Of a stretch of 64,000 nt of DNA, positions 17,554 to 26,562 are shown in pieces. This DNA comes from JANQIO01 sp965229625 (lineage in GTDB: Bacteria > Pseudomonadota > Gammaproteobacteria > Pseudomonadales > Halieaceae). The position numbers and the translations under genes were made by a program. The number at the start of each line of letters is the position of its first letter. Position 1 is the stretch's first letter. The stretch lies in assembly GCA_965229625.1 (NCBI GenBank), contig CBDDJJ010000002.1, forward strand, positions 1,302,001 through 1,366,000, written 5' to 3'. A model generated the notes under the pieces. That model saw nothing but the letters and a program-made list of their open reading frames with translations. It was not told the DNA's origin and did no database searches.

Positions 17554-18270
17554 TCAGGGTTCGTTACTCAGAACAACGAGGTTGCCACTTTTCTCTCCTG
17601 TGAACCCGAAGTCGGCCACCTCAGATAACAGCTGTGCGGCTGATATCGTCCAACAGACGTACTCGGTGCTCTCGCGAGCAATTTCAAGGTCGCCCAAGGT
17701 AGCCACGTAGCACAGTCGCCACAGTTGCTGCCGATCACCAAGCCGTTGTGCCGACGCGATTGCCTGGTATCTGACCTGACCCACTGCTGTGGTGGCAACG
17801 CAGCGCTCTCCCACGTCTTCTGCCACTGGGCACTGAATCTCGATGACGAGTCTGCCGCGAGGCAACAAGCGGCTTGCGAGGAGCGCCCACATCTGCTGTC
17901 GTTGCTGAGGATCGAAATGCACCAGGGAGGCGCTCGCCACAGCGGCCGATATCGCAGGAGGCAGCGGTGCGGACAGCAGAGGCTGGGGCAAAATACTCAC
18001 GCGATCGCGTAGCGAAGACTGGGAGCATACACGCGTCATTAATGCCGCACGCATGGCCGGGTCCGGCTCGATAGCCAGTATCTGCGCTTGCTGGAAACCC
18101 CGCGCGATGGCCGTCGTGGTCAATCCGGTACCCGCGCCGATATCAATGATGGGAGTGCCTCTGGTTTCAAGACCCTCGAGGCAATGCACAATCTCTTTGT
18201 CGATACCGGCGCGCTGTCCACTCGCCACAGCATCGTAAAACTGCGCCGTGACAGCATATAGGCTGGTCAA
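17554..18270 (-). CDS. Class I SAM-dependent methyltransferase
   Basis: The 238-residue protein has the Rossmann SAM site IIDIGAGTGLTTTAIA (about 41-56), the acidic residue ending strand 2 (ILAIEPDPAMR) and motif III-like GRLVIEIQ. The sequence opens with TSLYAVTAQFYDA, as in many small-molecule methyltransferases. Translation starts at TTG 18270, inside the TGA of the TonB receptor gene (TTGA overlap), so it is coupled to that gene. Substrate unknown; a link to the ligand taken up by the receptor is inferred from position. Confidence 0.85.
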   Translation of the reverse strand: MTSLYAVTAQFYDAVASGQRAGIDKEIVHCLEGLETRGTPIIDIGAGTGLTTTAIARGFQQAQILAIEPDPAMRAALMTRVCSQSSLRDRVSILPQPLLSAPLPPAISAAVASASLVHFDPQQRQQMWALLASRLLPRGRLVIEIQCPVAEDVGERCVATTAVGQVRYQAIASAQRLGDRQQLWRLCYVATLGDLEIARESTEYVCWTISAAQLLSEVADFGFTGEKSGNLVVLSNEP

Positions 18271-20414
18271 AACGACGACGTCAAGCCGACACCCATTATC
18301 CTCGGCTGAGCCAGGGAAGCGCCCTCCACTCCGGGGCCAAAGAGAACACCGTTGAGTTCCTGCTCTTCATCCAGCAGGTTGCGCGCGAAGGCGAACAGCT
18401 CAAACTGTCGAAAAGATGCGCCTACCCGGAGGTCAACGTTGTGATAGGAGTCGAGATCAAAGCTGTCCGCGACGTCAGCCGCTCGATCATCGACATACTG
18501 GTGCGTGAGCGTCATGAAAGGCGTGAAGGTCATACCAGACAAGGCCAGCTTGTCGCCCCGGTAATCGAGAGTAAGCGTTGTGCTCAACTCCGGGACGTTG
18601 GGAATTGGGTTGCCAGACTCCGATCCAGAGAAAGCGTCATTGTCCCGCATCTCCGCATCCGTCCAGGCCAGGCCACCGCTCAGCGTCCACCGGCTGTCAA
18701 TCGAGACACTTCCCTGTGCCTCGAGCCCCATTGATCTCGTATCCAGGTTGACCGGAACAAACTGGAACGCCACAAGGTCCAGCACAAAGAGTTGTTCATC
18801 ATCGACGTCATTGTAGAAGGCAGACAGATCGAATCTTGCGCGGCCATCCAGGAGCAAGGCCTTCATCCCCGCTTCATAGGTCCATGATGTGGATTCATCA
18901 TAGGCCGGGCTATCCACGCCAAACGCAGCATTGAGCGTCAGGCGAGGAAAGCCTCCACTTTTTGCACCTCTTCCCGCAGTGGCATAAAAATTGATGTTAT
19001 CGCTTGCGACATACGTCAAGCCGAGCCGCCCTGTGAAGAAGTCGAAGTCTTCCTGGCTGTCCTCCTCATGGAAATCTACCGAGGCCGGGAACCCCACTCC
19101 AGCAAAAGTCGCCTCAAGCGACTTATCATCGCGCGTATAGCGCAGCCCCACCGTGGCACTCAACCGAGGACCAGCAATTGGCAGAGTAATTTCCCCGTAC
19201 GCCGCATAGGAATCTATCTCCTGCGTGGCATCCCTATCGCCGTTGAGTATCGGGGAAAATGTCGATCGATTGTCGAGCTCCACATCCAGATCAGACGTGA
19301 AATACACGACACCCGCCGACCAGGCAACGTCACCTCCCTCAGTACTGCTCAGCCGAAACTCCTGGTACAGGCGATCCTCTTCTTCCTCCCAGTCAGAGAA
19401 GTCCAGTGGAGGGAGGAAATCCGATGGCGGCTGGCCGAAAAGCGGCCCATAAATCAAGCCATTGGTATCGTCCAGCAATTGTTCGGTGCGGAAACCATTG
19501 CCAGCGGTAATCGACGTAAATTCTGCGAATCCCAGCGACTTTTCAAGCTTCAGGCTCACGCCCCAGGCCGTTCTCTCAACGTCGTTTTCCGGATTGATTT
19601 CTACCAGGGGATCGGACTCGCCGCGCAGAACATAGAAATAGGGCTCTGAATCGCGACGGTCCGCGTTGCCCGCCAAGGTGATTCGCCAGCCTTTCTCCTG
19701 ATCGGGTTCGAAGACCACGACACCGCGTCCAGCGTAATCAGTACGACCGCCGAGACTGTCACCACCGGGCGCCGTATTGTCCACAAAGCCGTCTACGGTT
19801 GATGCACGAAGTGACAACCTACCCAGTACGCGTTGCCCTGCCAGCGGGCCTGAGATAGAGAGCTCGCCCAGGCCGTATTCCTGCTCGCCGCCCTCCAGCC
19901 GCACGCGACCTTCAAATTCTTCTGTCGGTGCCCGCGTAGTAATATTGAGGGCGCCACCCTGGGTATTGCGACCAAACAGCGTTCCCTGCGGACCTCGGAG
20001 TACTTCCATCCGCTCCAGGTCCAGGTAGGCAAATTCTGAGGCAAATACAGGCTGTGGTATCCCGTCCACGTAGGTGACCACTGAACCATCATCTGGCCCG
20101 ATAGCCTGGGACAGCGGCCCGATACCACGAAGCTGGAAATAGGCGAACCGACCGTCATCAAAGCTGGTCAGAGACAGGCCGGGCGCCTGTCTGAAGAAAC
20201 TATGTGTATCGTCAACTCGTCGCGTCTCCAGCACTCCGGCGTCTAACACCGTCAGCGCAAAAGGCACGTCGCGTGCATCTTCTTCCCGTTGTCGGGCGGT
20301 GACAACGACTACTTCGAGGTCTTCAGCCCGATCCTGCTGCTGGCTCAACGCACCCTGCGGTGAGACCACTAAGACTGAAGCAGTCGCTGCACAAACAACC
20401 GTTGGGTATCGCAC
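18267..20414 (-). CDS. TonB-dependent outer-membrane receptor
   Basis: The GTG at 20414, six bases after GGAG, gives a 715-residue precursor with signal peptide (VVCAATASVLVVSPQGALS) and a TonB box-like EVVVVTARQ. The plug domain (about 40-150) contains VPFALTVLDAGVLE, FQLRGIGP and the typical LRGPQGTLFGRNTQGGALNI. The rest is a 22-strand-type barrel ending MGVGLTSSF. Such receptors import siderophores, cobalamin or glycans using TonB energy. A PchR-like AraC regulator lies directly upstream and a methyltransferase directly downstream, favouring a siderophore or metal complex as ligand (inference). Confidence 0.92.
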   Translation of the reverse strand: MRYPTVVCAATASVLVVSPQGALSQQQDRAEDLEVVVVTARQREEDARDVPFALTVLDAGVLETRRVDDTHSFFRQAPGLSLTSFDDGRFAYFQLRGIGPLSQAIGPDDGSVVTYVDGIPQPVFASEFAYLDLERMEVLRGPQGTLFGRNTQGGALNITTRAPTEEFEGRVRLEGGEQEYGLGELSISGPLAGQRVLGRLSLRASTVDGFVDNTAPGGDSLGGRTDYAGRGVVVFEPDQEKGWRITLAGNADRRDSEPYFYVLRGESDPLVEINPENDVERTAWGVSLKLEKSLGFAEFTSITAGNGFRTEQLLDDTNGLIYGPLFGQPPSDFLPPLDFSDWEEEEDRLYQEFRLSSTEGGDVAWSAGVVYFTSDLDVELDNRSTFSPILNGDRDATQEIDSYAAYGEITLPIAGPRLSATVGLRYTRDDKSLEATFAGVGFPASVDFHEEDSQEDFDFFTGRLGLTYVASDNINFYATAGRGAKSGGFPRLTLNAAFGVDSPAYDESTSWTYEAGMKALLLDGRARFDLSAFYNDVDDEQLFVLDLVAFQFVPVNLDTRSMGLEAQGSVSIDSRWTLSGGLAWTDAEMRDNDAFSGSESGNPIPNVPELSTTLTLDYRGDKLALSGMTFTPFMTLTHQYVDDRAADVADSFDLDSYHNVDLRVGASFRQFELFAFARNLLDEEQELNGVLFGPGVEGASLAQPRIMGVGLTSSF

Positions 20415-20499
20415 CACACACTCCGCTGACCAGGAAGGTGGTCGCAAGGTAGCATGGGCAAAAAAGGCACCACTGCATTCAGCGGGAGAAAAAATGTCG

Positions 20500-21507
20500 T
20501 CAATCGGGAAGAATCTGACGCGTAGCGCGACGCACCGCGCTCGGTGTCTTTCCCAGCTGCCGGCGGAAGGCCGCTGAGAAGGATCGCGGGCAATCATAGC
20601 CTACCTCTTCTGCGGCACTGGCAACCGTTGTGCCCTGAAGCAGAAGCAGTTCAGCTCGCTCCATCCTGCGTTTCACGACATAACCAAACAGGGTCACGCC
20701 GAATGCGGCTTTGAAGGCTCGCTTCAGGGTGAATTCATTGGTGCCGACGATTTTTGCCAACTCGGGAATCGTAGGGGGAGCACGGAAGTGCCGGTCCAGG
20801 TAATCACGCGCCGCGACTACCTTCGCACGGTGCTGAGGCTGCAGCGCTCGCGCGTGGCAGTCTTCCTGCAAGAGGCTGCCGATCTGGTCAGCAAGCAGAT
20901 CCAGCGCGCAAGATTGCAGGTACAGCCTGCGTGCCGCGCCACCATAGTGGGTGGTAAACATGGATTGCAGGCGCGCGGCCGCCGCCGGTTCCATGCTGGC
21001 GAGACGGGCCGCGCCCGCTCTGCTCCGAGCGGACTTGAGGATGTCACGCGCCCGGGCAGGCAGGGCAAGGCCCGCATCGAAATACTCTTCAGCCACCTCG
21101 GGGTCAAATCGAATCGATACGGTTCGAAATCCTTTGGCAGGCAGTACGAATTGCGATACCGCGCCTCGCGGGGCGGCGCATACCCAGACATCCAGTGCGC
21201 GAGTCTCAAAGTCCAGGTCATCGAGGCAGAAGAGTGCCCCATCCTGCAGGTGAAAGCCGAAGCCGAACATGTCGTCGGGCTCGGTGAAACTGAATACACG
21301 GGCTTCACCCGCATCGAAGTGACTCAGCACCAGCCTGGCGCCGCTGCGCAACTCCACGGTTTCGACCACCTGGCCGTCACTGTGAGCGCTATGTTGCCAG
21401 TGTCTAGCCTGGGACGGGTCGAAGTCGGCGTTGGCACGACTCATGGGAGGAAAGGATTGACGCACGGCCCGATATTTAGCTTTCGCCAAAAAGATACTAT
21501 GTATCAT
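20500..21507 (-). CDS. AraC-family regulator, PchR-like
   Basis: The 335-residue protein carries a C-terminal double helix-turn-helix (about 240-330) with PTIPELAKIVGTNEFTLKR and SAAEEVGYDCPRSFSAAFRR. The GTNEFTLKRAFKAAFG pattern is characteristic of PchR-type regulators that sense siderophores and activate cognate TonB receptors. The N-terminal half is the variable ligand-sensing region. The gene lies 85 bases upstream of the TonB receptor gene on the same strand and is divergent from msrB. The start at 21507 has no strong Shine-Dalgarno; ATG at residue 22 is an alternative. Confidence 0.88.
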   Translation of the reverse strand: MIHSIFLAKAKYRAVRQSFPPMSRANADFDPSQARHWQHSAHSDGQVVETVELRSGARLVLSHFDAGEARVFSFTEPDDMFGFGFHLQDGALFCLDDLDFETRALDVWVCAAPRGAVSQFVLPAKGFRTVSIRFDPEVAEEYFDAGLALPARARDILKSARSRAGAARLASMEPAAAARLQSMFTTHYGGAARRLYLQSCALDLLADQIGSLLQEDCHARALQPQHRAKVVAARDYLDRHFRAPPTIPELAKIVGTNEFTLKRAFKAAFGVTLFGYVVKRRMERAELLLLQGTTVASAAEEVGYDCPRSFSAAFRRQLGKTPSAVRRATRQILPD

Positions 21508-21554
21508 TAATCGGCATCCCGTACCACCGCCGAACCCTGCTGCGTCTCAAAATC

Positions 21555-21633
21555 TGGCTGACTTCAGACCCGCACTGGCGAGCTCTGCGCTGCCTCCGAC
21601 ATTTCCAAAGGCAGAAAGAACGGAAGTCAGCCA
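21555..21633. repeat. Nested inverted repeats in the araC-msrB divergent region
   Basis: TGGCTGACTTC at 21555-21565 is exactly complementary to GAAGTCAGCCA at 21623-21633, and inside them CTGCCT (21590-21595) pairs with AGGCAG (21609-21614). The structure ends 80 bases before the msrB start. It could be a regulator-binding pair or a folded leader RNA; nothing visible decides between them. Confidence 0.45.
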
Positions 21634-21712
21634 TCCGGCGTAACAAGAGCTCAGGCACTAATGGCCCGGGATGCTGTCTACTCAATGCAACGAGAACACA
21701 CTGGAGACCACT

Positions 21713-22270
21713 TTGAAACGACGCGACTTCCTGCTGGGCGGGCTGCTGGCTGTTCCTGCCCTTTACAGCCTCAAGCCCATGAACACGGAGGCCAGTATGA
21801 GCGTATCTGAGCTACAGGAAGGCTGGCGCGGCTACCTGCCGGCGGGCCATGCGCCACCCAGCGCAGATGACAAGCTGGAGCTCAGCGAAGAACAGTGGCG
21901 TGAACGACTGTCTCCACTGGCCTTTGATGTGCTGCGCAAAGAAGCCACCGAGCGCCCGGGTACCAGCCCCCTGAACGCGGAGAAGCGCCGTGGTGTGTTT
22001 GCCTGCGCCGGCTGCGGCCTGCCGCTCTTCACCTCAGACATGAAATACGAGTCCGGCACCGGCTGGCCCAGCTTCTTCACACATATACCAGGCGCCTTCA
22101 ATACCAAGAAAGACTACAAGCTGGTCTGGCCGCGTACCGAGTATCACTGCGCCCGCTGTGGTGGTCACCACGGCCACGTATTCAGCGATGGCCCTCGCCC
22201 GACCGGCCAGCGCTGGTGCAACAACGGCGTGGCATTGAAGTTCCTGCACTCAGGCGCCGCTGCATCCTAG
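21713..22270 (+). CDS. msrB: Peptide-methionine (R)-S-oxide reductase, Tat-exported
   Basis: TTG at 21713, six bases after GGAG, yields a 185-residue protein starting KRRDFLLGGLLAVPAL, a compact Tat signal; the ATG at 21671 would extend it by 14 residues. The MsrB fold is complete: zinc-binding CAGCG and CARCGGHHGH pairs, the GTGWPSFF substrate motif, and the catalytic Cys in GQRWCNNGVALKF. MsrB repairs methionine-R-sulfoxide; export implies protection of periplasmic proteins. No msrA is adjacent. The stop overlaps the convergent amidohydrolase stop by four bases. Confidence 0.92.
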   Translation: MKRRDFLLGGLLAVPALYSLKPMNTEASMSVSELQEGWRGYLPAGHAPPSADDKLELSEEQWRERLSPLAFDVLRKEATERPGTSPLNAEKRRGVFACAGCGLPLFTSDMKYESGTGWPSFFTHIPGAFNTKKDYKLVWPRTEYHCARCGGHHGHVFSDGPRPTGQRWCNNGVALKFLHSGAAAS

Positions 22271-23835
22271 TCAAACCAGCCTTCGGCGGCGAGCTGCTTC
22301 CAGATCTCCCGAACAGCAGCGCCGCCTTGCGCTGATACGCGCGCGGCGTCGTCCGCCACGAAGCGCCCTTCAAACACCTGTATGTTCCCGTCGGTCATGA
22401 CCAGGCGGGTGGAGAGGCCGTTGGTATACAGCAGGTTGTTGAGCGGCTCCGGTGGCAATGCGCCGGTGCCCACCAGTGGGCCGCTGACATCAATGCCGAC
22501 CAGGTCGGCCCTGGCACCAGGAGCAATTCGCCCGATATCCTTGCGGCCAAGCCCCTCCGCGGCCACCAGCGTGGCGCCGCGTACTGCATCCCAGATGGTT
22601 GGCTTTTGGAGCGGCAGTGGGCTGTTTGTCACCAGCGACTCCCGCGCCTGACCGTACAGCACGGCCAGCTTCAGGTTTTCGATGTAGTCGTTGGAGTGGG
22701 TGTCGATGCCGACATTCACGTTCATGCCTGCAGCCAACGCTTCCGGGTAGGGCTGGGTGTCACCGCCGGCACCACCGCCCGACGGGCAGTGGGCATATAC
22801 CGCGCCGGCCGCGTTGAGGATCGGCGCGTCTACCTTGAAATCCAGCCCCACCATATGAGCCCCGAAGAAAGGGCCGTCATAGAAGCCGAACTGCTGACAC
22901 CAGGCCGCCGGCGTCACCCCCCACAGGCGCTTTACTGTCTCCGTCTCCCGCGCAGACTGCGACAGGTGGATATGGATACCATTGCCCAGTTCGCGCGCTG
23001 CCTGCGCGTGAGCGCGCATGGTCTCCGGCGTCTGCGTATCGGTGGCATGGGGCGTCACCTGCGGCAGGATGCGGCCGTTATCCACGCCGTTGACGGTGCG
23101 AGCAAAGGCCAGGTTGGCCTCGATTTCCGCCAGGGTGTCCGCGACCGAATCCATCAGCGCCTGGTCGTCACCGCGAAACCAGATCGGGAACAGCCGTGCA
23201 ATGCCTGGCACCATACCGCCGGGATAGCCGCGCACCCCCCAGCGCCTGGCCACCCTGACATAGGATTGCGCCTGCCGCAGGCTGAGGGACATTTCCAGGT
23301 GAGTGGTAGAACCGCCCAGCAGCAGCTCCATGACATTGAAAGCGGTCAGCGCGTCGAGTTCGTCATCGCTGAGTGTCTCCACCAATTCCAGCGGGCGCGC
23401 AAAGGAGCGCCCCATCTCTATAATGCCGCGGGTGGGTGTGGCGCTAGCAGCGTGGGTATGGCCACTGATGAAACCCGGTACCAACAGCTGGTTGCGGGCA
23501 TCAATAAGCTCGAAACCGCGGATCGGTCTGGTTTCGACAGCCTCGATCAGGCCCTGGCGCACCAGGATCGACACATTGCGGTCGACGCTAATATCACCAT
23601 CGCGCAACACCAGGGCCTGGCCCGCATTGATGACGAACGCCTCCGCCCGGGGGCGGGCCTGTGCACCTGCCTGTGCGGTGTACCCAAGGCCAGGCGCCAG
23701 GGCCAGGGGCGCAGCCAGGGAGGCCTTGAGAAACTGGCGCCTTTCCAGGGTCGCGGGTGAATCCTCGTCCACCCCGCCCCCAGCGCAGACGAAGCAGCCA
23801 CCGGGTCGGTGGCGGTGGTCACAGTTCACGGACAT
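22267..23835 (-). CDS. Tat-exported metal-dependent amidohydrolase
   Basis: ATG at 23835 (GGAG seven bases upstream) gives 522 residues. After a Cys/His-rich N-terminal tail (CDHRHRPGGCFVC) comes a Tat signal ERRQFLKASLAAPLALAP. The TIM-barrel metal ligands of the ATZ/TRZ-type amidohydrolases are visible: HxH in SGHTHAAS, His in HIHLSQSARE, His in GAHMV and Asp in GIDTHSND. Family members deaminate or hydrolyse cyclic amides, cytosine-like rings or triazines. Export is unusual for that group. It is divergent from the lipoprotein esterase, with only 96 bases between starts, suggesting co-regulation. Confidence 0.85.
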   Translation of the reverse strand: MSVNCDHRHRPGGCFVCAGGGVDEDSPATLERRQFLKASLAAPLALAPGLGYTAQAGAQARPRAEAFVINAGQALVLRDGDISVDRNVSILVRQGLIEAVETRPIRGFELIDARNQLLVPGFISGHTHAASATPTRGIIEMGRSFARPLELVETLSDDELDALTAFNVMELLLGGSTTHLEMSLSLRQAQSYVRVARRWGVRGYPGGMVPGIARLFPIWFRGDDQALMDSVADTLAEIEANLAFARTVNGVDNGRILPQVTPHATDTQTPETMRAHAQAARELGNGIHIHLSQSARETETVKRLWGVTPAAWCQQFGFYDGPFFGAHMVGLDFKVDAPILNAAGAVYAHCPSGGGAGGDTQPYPEALAAGMNVNVGIDTHSNDYIENLKLAVLYGQARESLVTNSPLPLQKPTIWDAVRGATLVAAEGLGRKDIGRIAPGARADLVGIDVSGPLVGTGALPPEPLNNLLYTNGLSTRLVMTDGNIQVFEGRFVADDAARVSAQGGAAVREIWKQLAAEGWFD

Positions 23836-23931
23836 AAACGGCTCCAGCAAGAAACAATGGTTGGCTTGGCATCGCCTCGGCAAAGTTGGCACACTGCGCT
23901 CGCCCACCCAGAGAATAACAAGGAGATCACC

Positions 23932-25590
23932 GTGTCCCCATGGCCGAAGTATGCCCTGTGCATTGCCGCCCTGCTGCTGGTTGGCTGTTCCGACAGCGAC
24001 AACACCTTTGTGGAGGTGGAGCCACTGGTGCCGCTGGGGGTCGCCGTCAGCCTGGACAGCGGCCCGATCGAGGGCCAGGCCAGCGCTCGCGCACTTGCCT
24101 GGGAGTATCTCGGCATCCCCTTCGCGGCACCGCCGGTAGGGGATCTTCGCTGGCGCGCGCCACAGGCTCCCGCCGCCTGGTCAGATATCCGACAAGCCAC
24201 AGAGCTGGCAGACTACTGCCCACAGTTCCTGTACTTCACCAACGAATTCGCCGGCAGCGAGGACTGCCTGTACCTGAACGTGTTCCGGCCGCAGTCCCAA
24301 GACCGCGACCTGCCGGTGTTTGTGTGGATACACGGCGGCGGCAACAACAATGGCGACACGGGGCAGGAAACGCCGGCGTACGATGGCGCCCGTCTCGCTG
24401 AGCGCGGCGACATGGTAGTGGTGACCGTGCAGTACCGGCTCGGCGCCCTGGGCTGGCTGTATCACCCCTCACTAGCGGGTGACAGCGCCCTGGATGCTTC
24501 CGGCAACTACGGCACCCTTGACCTGGTGCGCGCCCTGGAATGGATACAGTCCAACGCTGCCGCGTTTGGTGGTGACGCCGACAACGTCACCATCGCTGGC
24601 GAATCCGCCGGCGGCGCCAATGTGCTGTCCCTGCTCATCAGCGAACAGGCCACCGGGCTCTACCAAAAAGGCATCATCCAGAGCCTGGGCGGCAGCGTGA
24701 CGCCCGTGGAACGAGCGCTGGATGCATCAAACACCCTCGTCGCCGACCTGATGGCCTTTGCCGGTCTGCCGGATATGCAGCTCAGTGATGCAGAGCTGGC
24801 GGATTTCCTGCGCGACACCGACGTGTTTACGCTGCTGTCGCTGGCCCGCACACCGGAGATCATTGGCGACGGCACGGTGTTGCCGGTCGAGGGCTACGAC
24901 CTGATCGACAGCGGCGCTTTCCCGGGCAAGGTGCCGCTGTTATTTGGCACCAACCGGGACGAATACAAGCTGTACACCAACGTGCTGGGATTCAACGAAT
25001 ACCCCGAGGGCCCTGAAGAACTGCGCCTGGCCGTGGGCACCTACCTGAGCCAGGCCTGGCGCGTTACCGGGGCCGACGAACTCGCCCGGCGCCTGCGCAG
25101 CAACGACGATATGCCGGAGCTGTATGTGTACCGCTTCAACTGGGGTTCCACTGACGAGGACGGCAACAGCCCCCTGCCGGGCAACTTCGGGGATACCGGC
25201 GGTGCGTTCCACAGCGCGGAAATACCCTTCATGATGGGCAACGAGGACATCTTCATCTTCGCGGACTTCACGCCGATCTTCTTCAGCGAAGACAACGCGG
25301 CGAGCCGCGCCAGCATGGCCGACATCATGGTGAGCTACTGGTCGAGCTTCGCACGTACCGGCGATCCGAACGGTAACAGCCTGCCGATCTGGGAGCCCTG
25401 GAGCAATGCCGACGGCGGCGCCAGGGCGGTGACCCTGGATGTGAATTTCTCGGACAACAGCCCACGGGTGGAGCCAGATAACACTGTATTGACGGAGGCT
25501 GAGGTCTACGCCGCCGCCAACGCCAACCTGGCTGGGGACATACTGGCAGAAACCCTGCGCCGCCTGGACGGCTGGTTCGGGCGGCAATAA
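23932..25590 (+). CDS. Type-B carboxylesterase lipoprotein
   Basis: GTG at 23932 follows AAGGAG by six bases and gives 552 residues with lipobox LLVGC (Cys19); the longer frame from 23809 lacks a signal at its N-terminus. Carboxylesterase signatures are clear: EDCLYLNVFRP, the oxyanion-hole HGGG, nucleophile elbow GESAGG (Ser225), an acidic residue in GTNRDEYKLYT and the His in GAFHSAEIPF. It hydrolyses esters at the cell envelope; substrate unknown. Located divergently from the exported amidohydrolase. Confidence 0.9.
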   Translation: MSPWPKYALCIAALLLVGCSDSDNTFVEVEPLVPLGVAVSLDSGPIEGQASARALAWEYLGIPFAAPPVGDLRWRAPQAPAAWSDIRQATELADYCPQFLYFTNEFAGSEDCLYLNVFRPQSQDRDLPVFVWIHGGGNNNGDTGQETPAYDGARLAERGDMVVVTVQYRLGALGWLYHPSLAGDSALDASGNYGTLDLVRALEWIQSNAAAFGGDADNVTIAGESAGGANVLSLLISEQATGLYQKGIIQSLGGSVTPVERALDASNTLVADLMAFAGLPDMQLSDAELADFLRDTDVFTLLSLARTPEIIGDGTVLPVEGYDLIDSGAFPGKVPLLFGTNRDEYKLYTNVLGFNEYPEGPEELRLAVGTYLSQAWRVTGADELARRLRSNDDMPELYVYRFNWGSTDEDGNSPLPGNFGDTGGAFHSAEIPFMMGNEDIFIFADFTPIFFSEDNAASRASMADIMVSYWSSFARTGDPNGNSLPIWEPWSNADGGARAVTLDVNFSDNSPRVEPDNTVLTEAEVYAAANANLAGDILAETLRRLDGWFGRQ

Positions 25591-25617
25591 GCAACAAGAA
25601 GAGAGGCGACCGGCCAG

Positions 25618-25659
25618 GTGCGGCCGGATAGGTGCGGCCGGCCAAGTGGGGCCGGCTAG
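25618..25659. repeat. Three tandem 14-bp GC-rich repeats
   Basis: Units GTGCGGCCGGATAG, GTGCGGCCGGCCAA and GTGGGGCCGGCTAG follow each other from 25618 to 25659 between convergent genes; the last unit contains the stop codon of the dioxygenase gene. GGCCGG cores can self-pair, so the block may help terminate transcription. Confidence 0.5.
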
Positions 25660-26525
25660 GTAATCGCCGGGTAGTCTTCCCAGTAAAACTGCAGCGACTC
25701 GTCACGCCAGCCCTGGTAGATCGACGCCCAGTCCAGGCCCGGTATGCGCCAGCCGTGGTGCGGCTCGATATTGGTGCGGAACACCGGCGCACCGTAGTCG
25801 CAGTAGCGGGTGTCCACGGATATGCGCACCGCGTCGCGGGTCAGGTTGGGCTCCGCCTTGTGCACCGTGCAGGAATGGAATATCACCACGTCACCGCGAC
25901 CGTAGTCCGACACATGCCACTCGTTTTCGTCCGGGTAGATCTCGCATTGGATACCCCCTACCCCCTCGGCCTGGAACACCGGGCGCACGCCACGCGTGTG
26001 CGATCGCGCCAGCAGCTTGAGACGGCCGAGCTCAGCCGGCACGTCGTGGAGCGCGATCCACAATCCTGCCATGGTCGGTCCCGCCTGGTGGGAGTGGGCA
26101 TCCTGGTGGGGCGGGGTTTCACAGCCGATTTTGCGTGGCGTGGAGATGCGGGCCATTTTCATGGGGTACACAAAAGGCTCTGCATCCAGCAATCGCCTCT
26201 GCAGGGCGCGCATGGACGGGGTGTGGAAAAAGCCGTGTAATGCTTCCAGCGACTGGATACCCGGGTAAATCGCATCCCAGGCGGGGTCGGTTTCAAAAAA
26301 CGGGTCACCCGCCAGTTGTGGCGCCCCGCTGTCCAGCGTTACATGGGGGTCGGCCTGCGCCACAATGGATTCCAGAAGCGCCTGGCAGGCATCTGCGTCA
26401 ACCAGTGCCGGGAAGTACAGGTAGCCGTACTGGGCAAACCGCTCGCGCAGCGCCTGGTCGGATTCTGCCGCTGACGAGACCACGAGTTCCCGGTTCCTGT
26501 CAGCCTGGATGTTATGTGCGCCCAA
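25656..26525 (-). CDS. Phytanoyl-CoA dioxygenase (PhyH) family protein
   Basis: TTG at 26525 is preferred: the frame is open up to 26858, but everything before lies inside the upstream GST gene. The 289-residue product has the double-stranded beta-helix facial triad of Fe(II)/2-oxoglutarate oxygenases: His140 and Asp142 in PHQDAHSHQ, His222 in CTVHKAEPN, and the 2-oxoglutarate-binding Arg234 in RISVDTR. The reaction would be hydroxylation of an unknown organic substrate with succinate and CO2 release. It is the last gene of a run with two GST-like genes, 37 bases downstream of the second, suggesting joint action on one compound. Confidence 0.85.
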   Translation of the reverse strand: MGAHNIQADRNRELVVSSAAESDQALRERFAQYGYLYFPALVDADACQALLESIVAQADPHVTLDSGAPQLAGDPFFETDPAWDAIYPGIQSLEALHGFFHTPSMRALQRRLLDAEPFVYPMKMARISTPRKIGCETPPHQDAHSHQAGPTMAGLWIALHDVPAELGRLKLLARSHTRGVRPVFQAEGVGGIQCEIYPDENEWHVSDYGRGDVVIFHSCTVHKAEPNLTRDAVRISVDTRYCDYGAPVFRTNIEPHHGWRIPGLDWASIYQGWRDESLQFYWEDYPAIT

Positions 26526-26562
26526 TCGTCGAACCCCTGTTGCGTGTCCTTGTCGCCCGGGA

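Noticed and set aside
22606..23760. 384-codon plus-strand frame
   Set aside because: Antisense to the amidohydrolase with its metal ligands and Tat signal.
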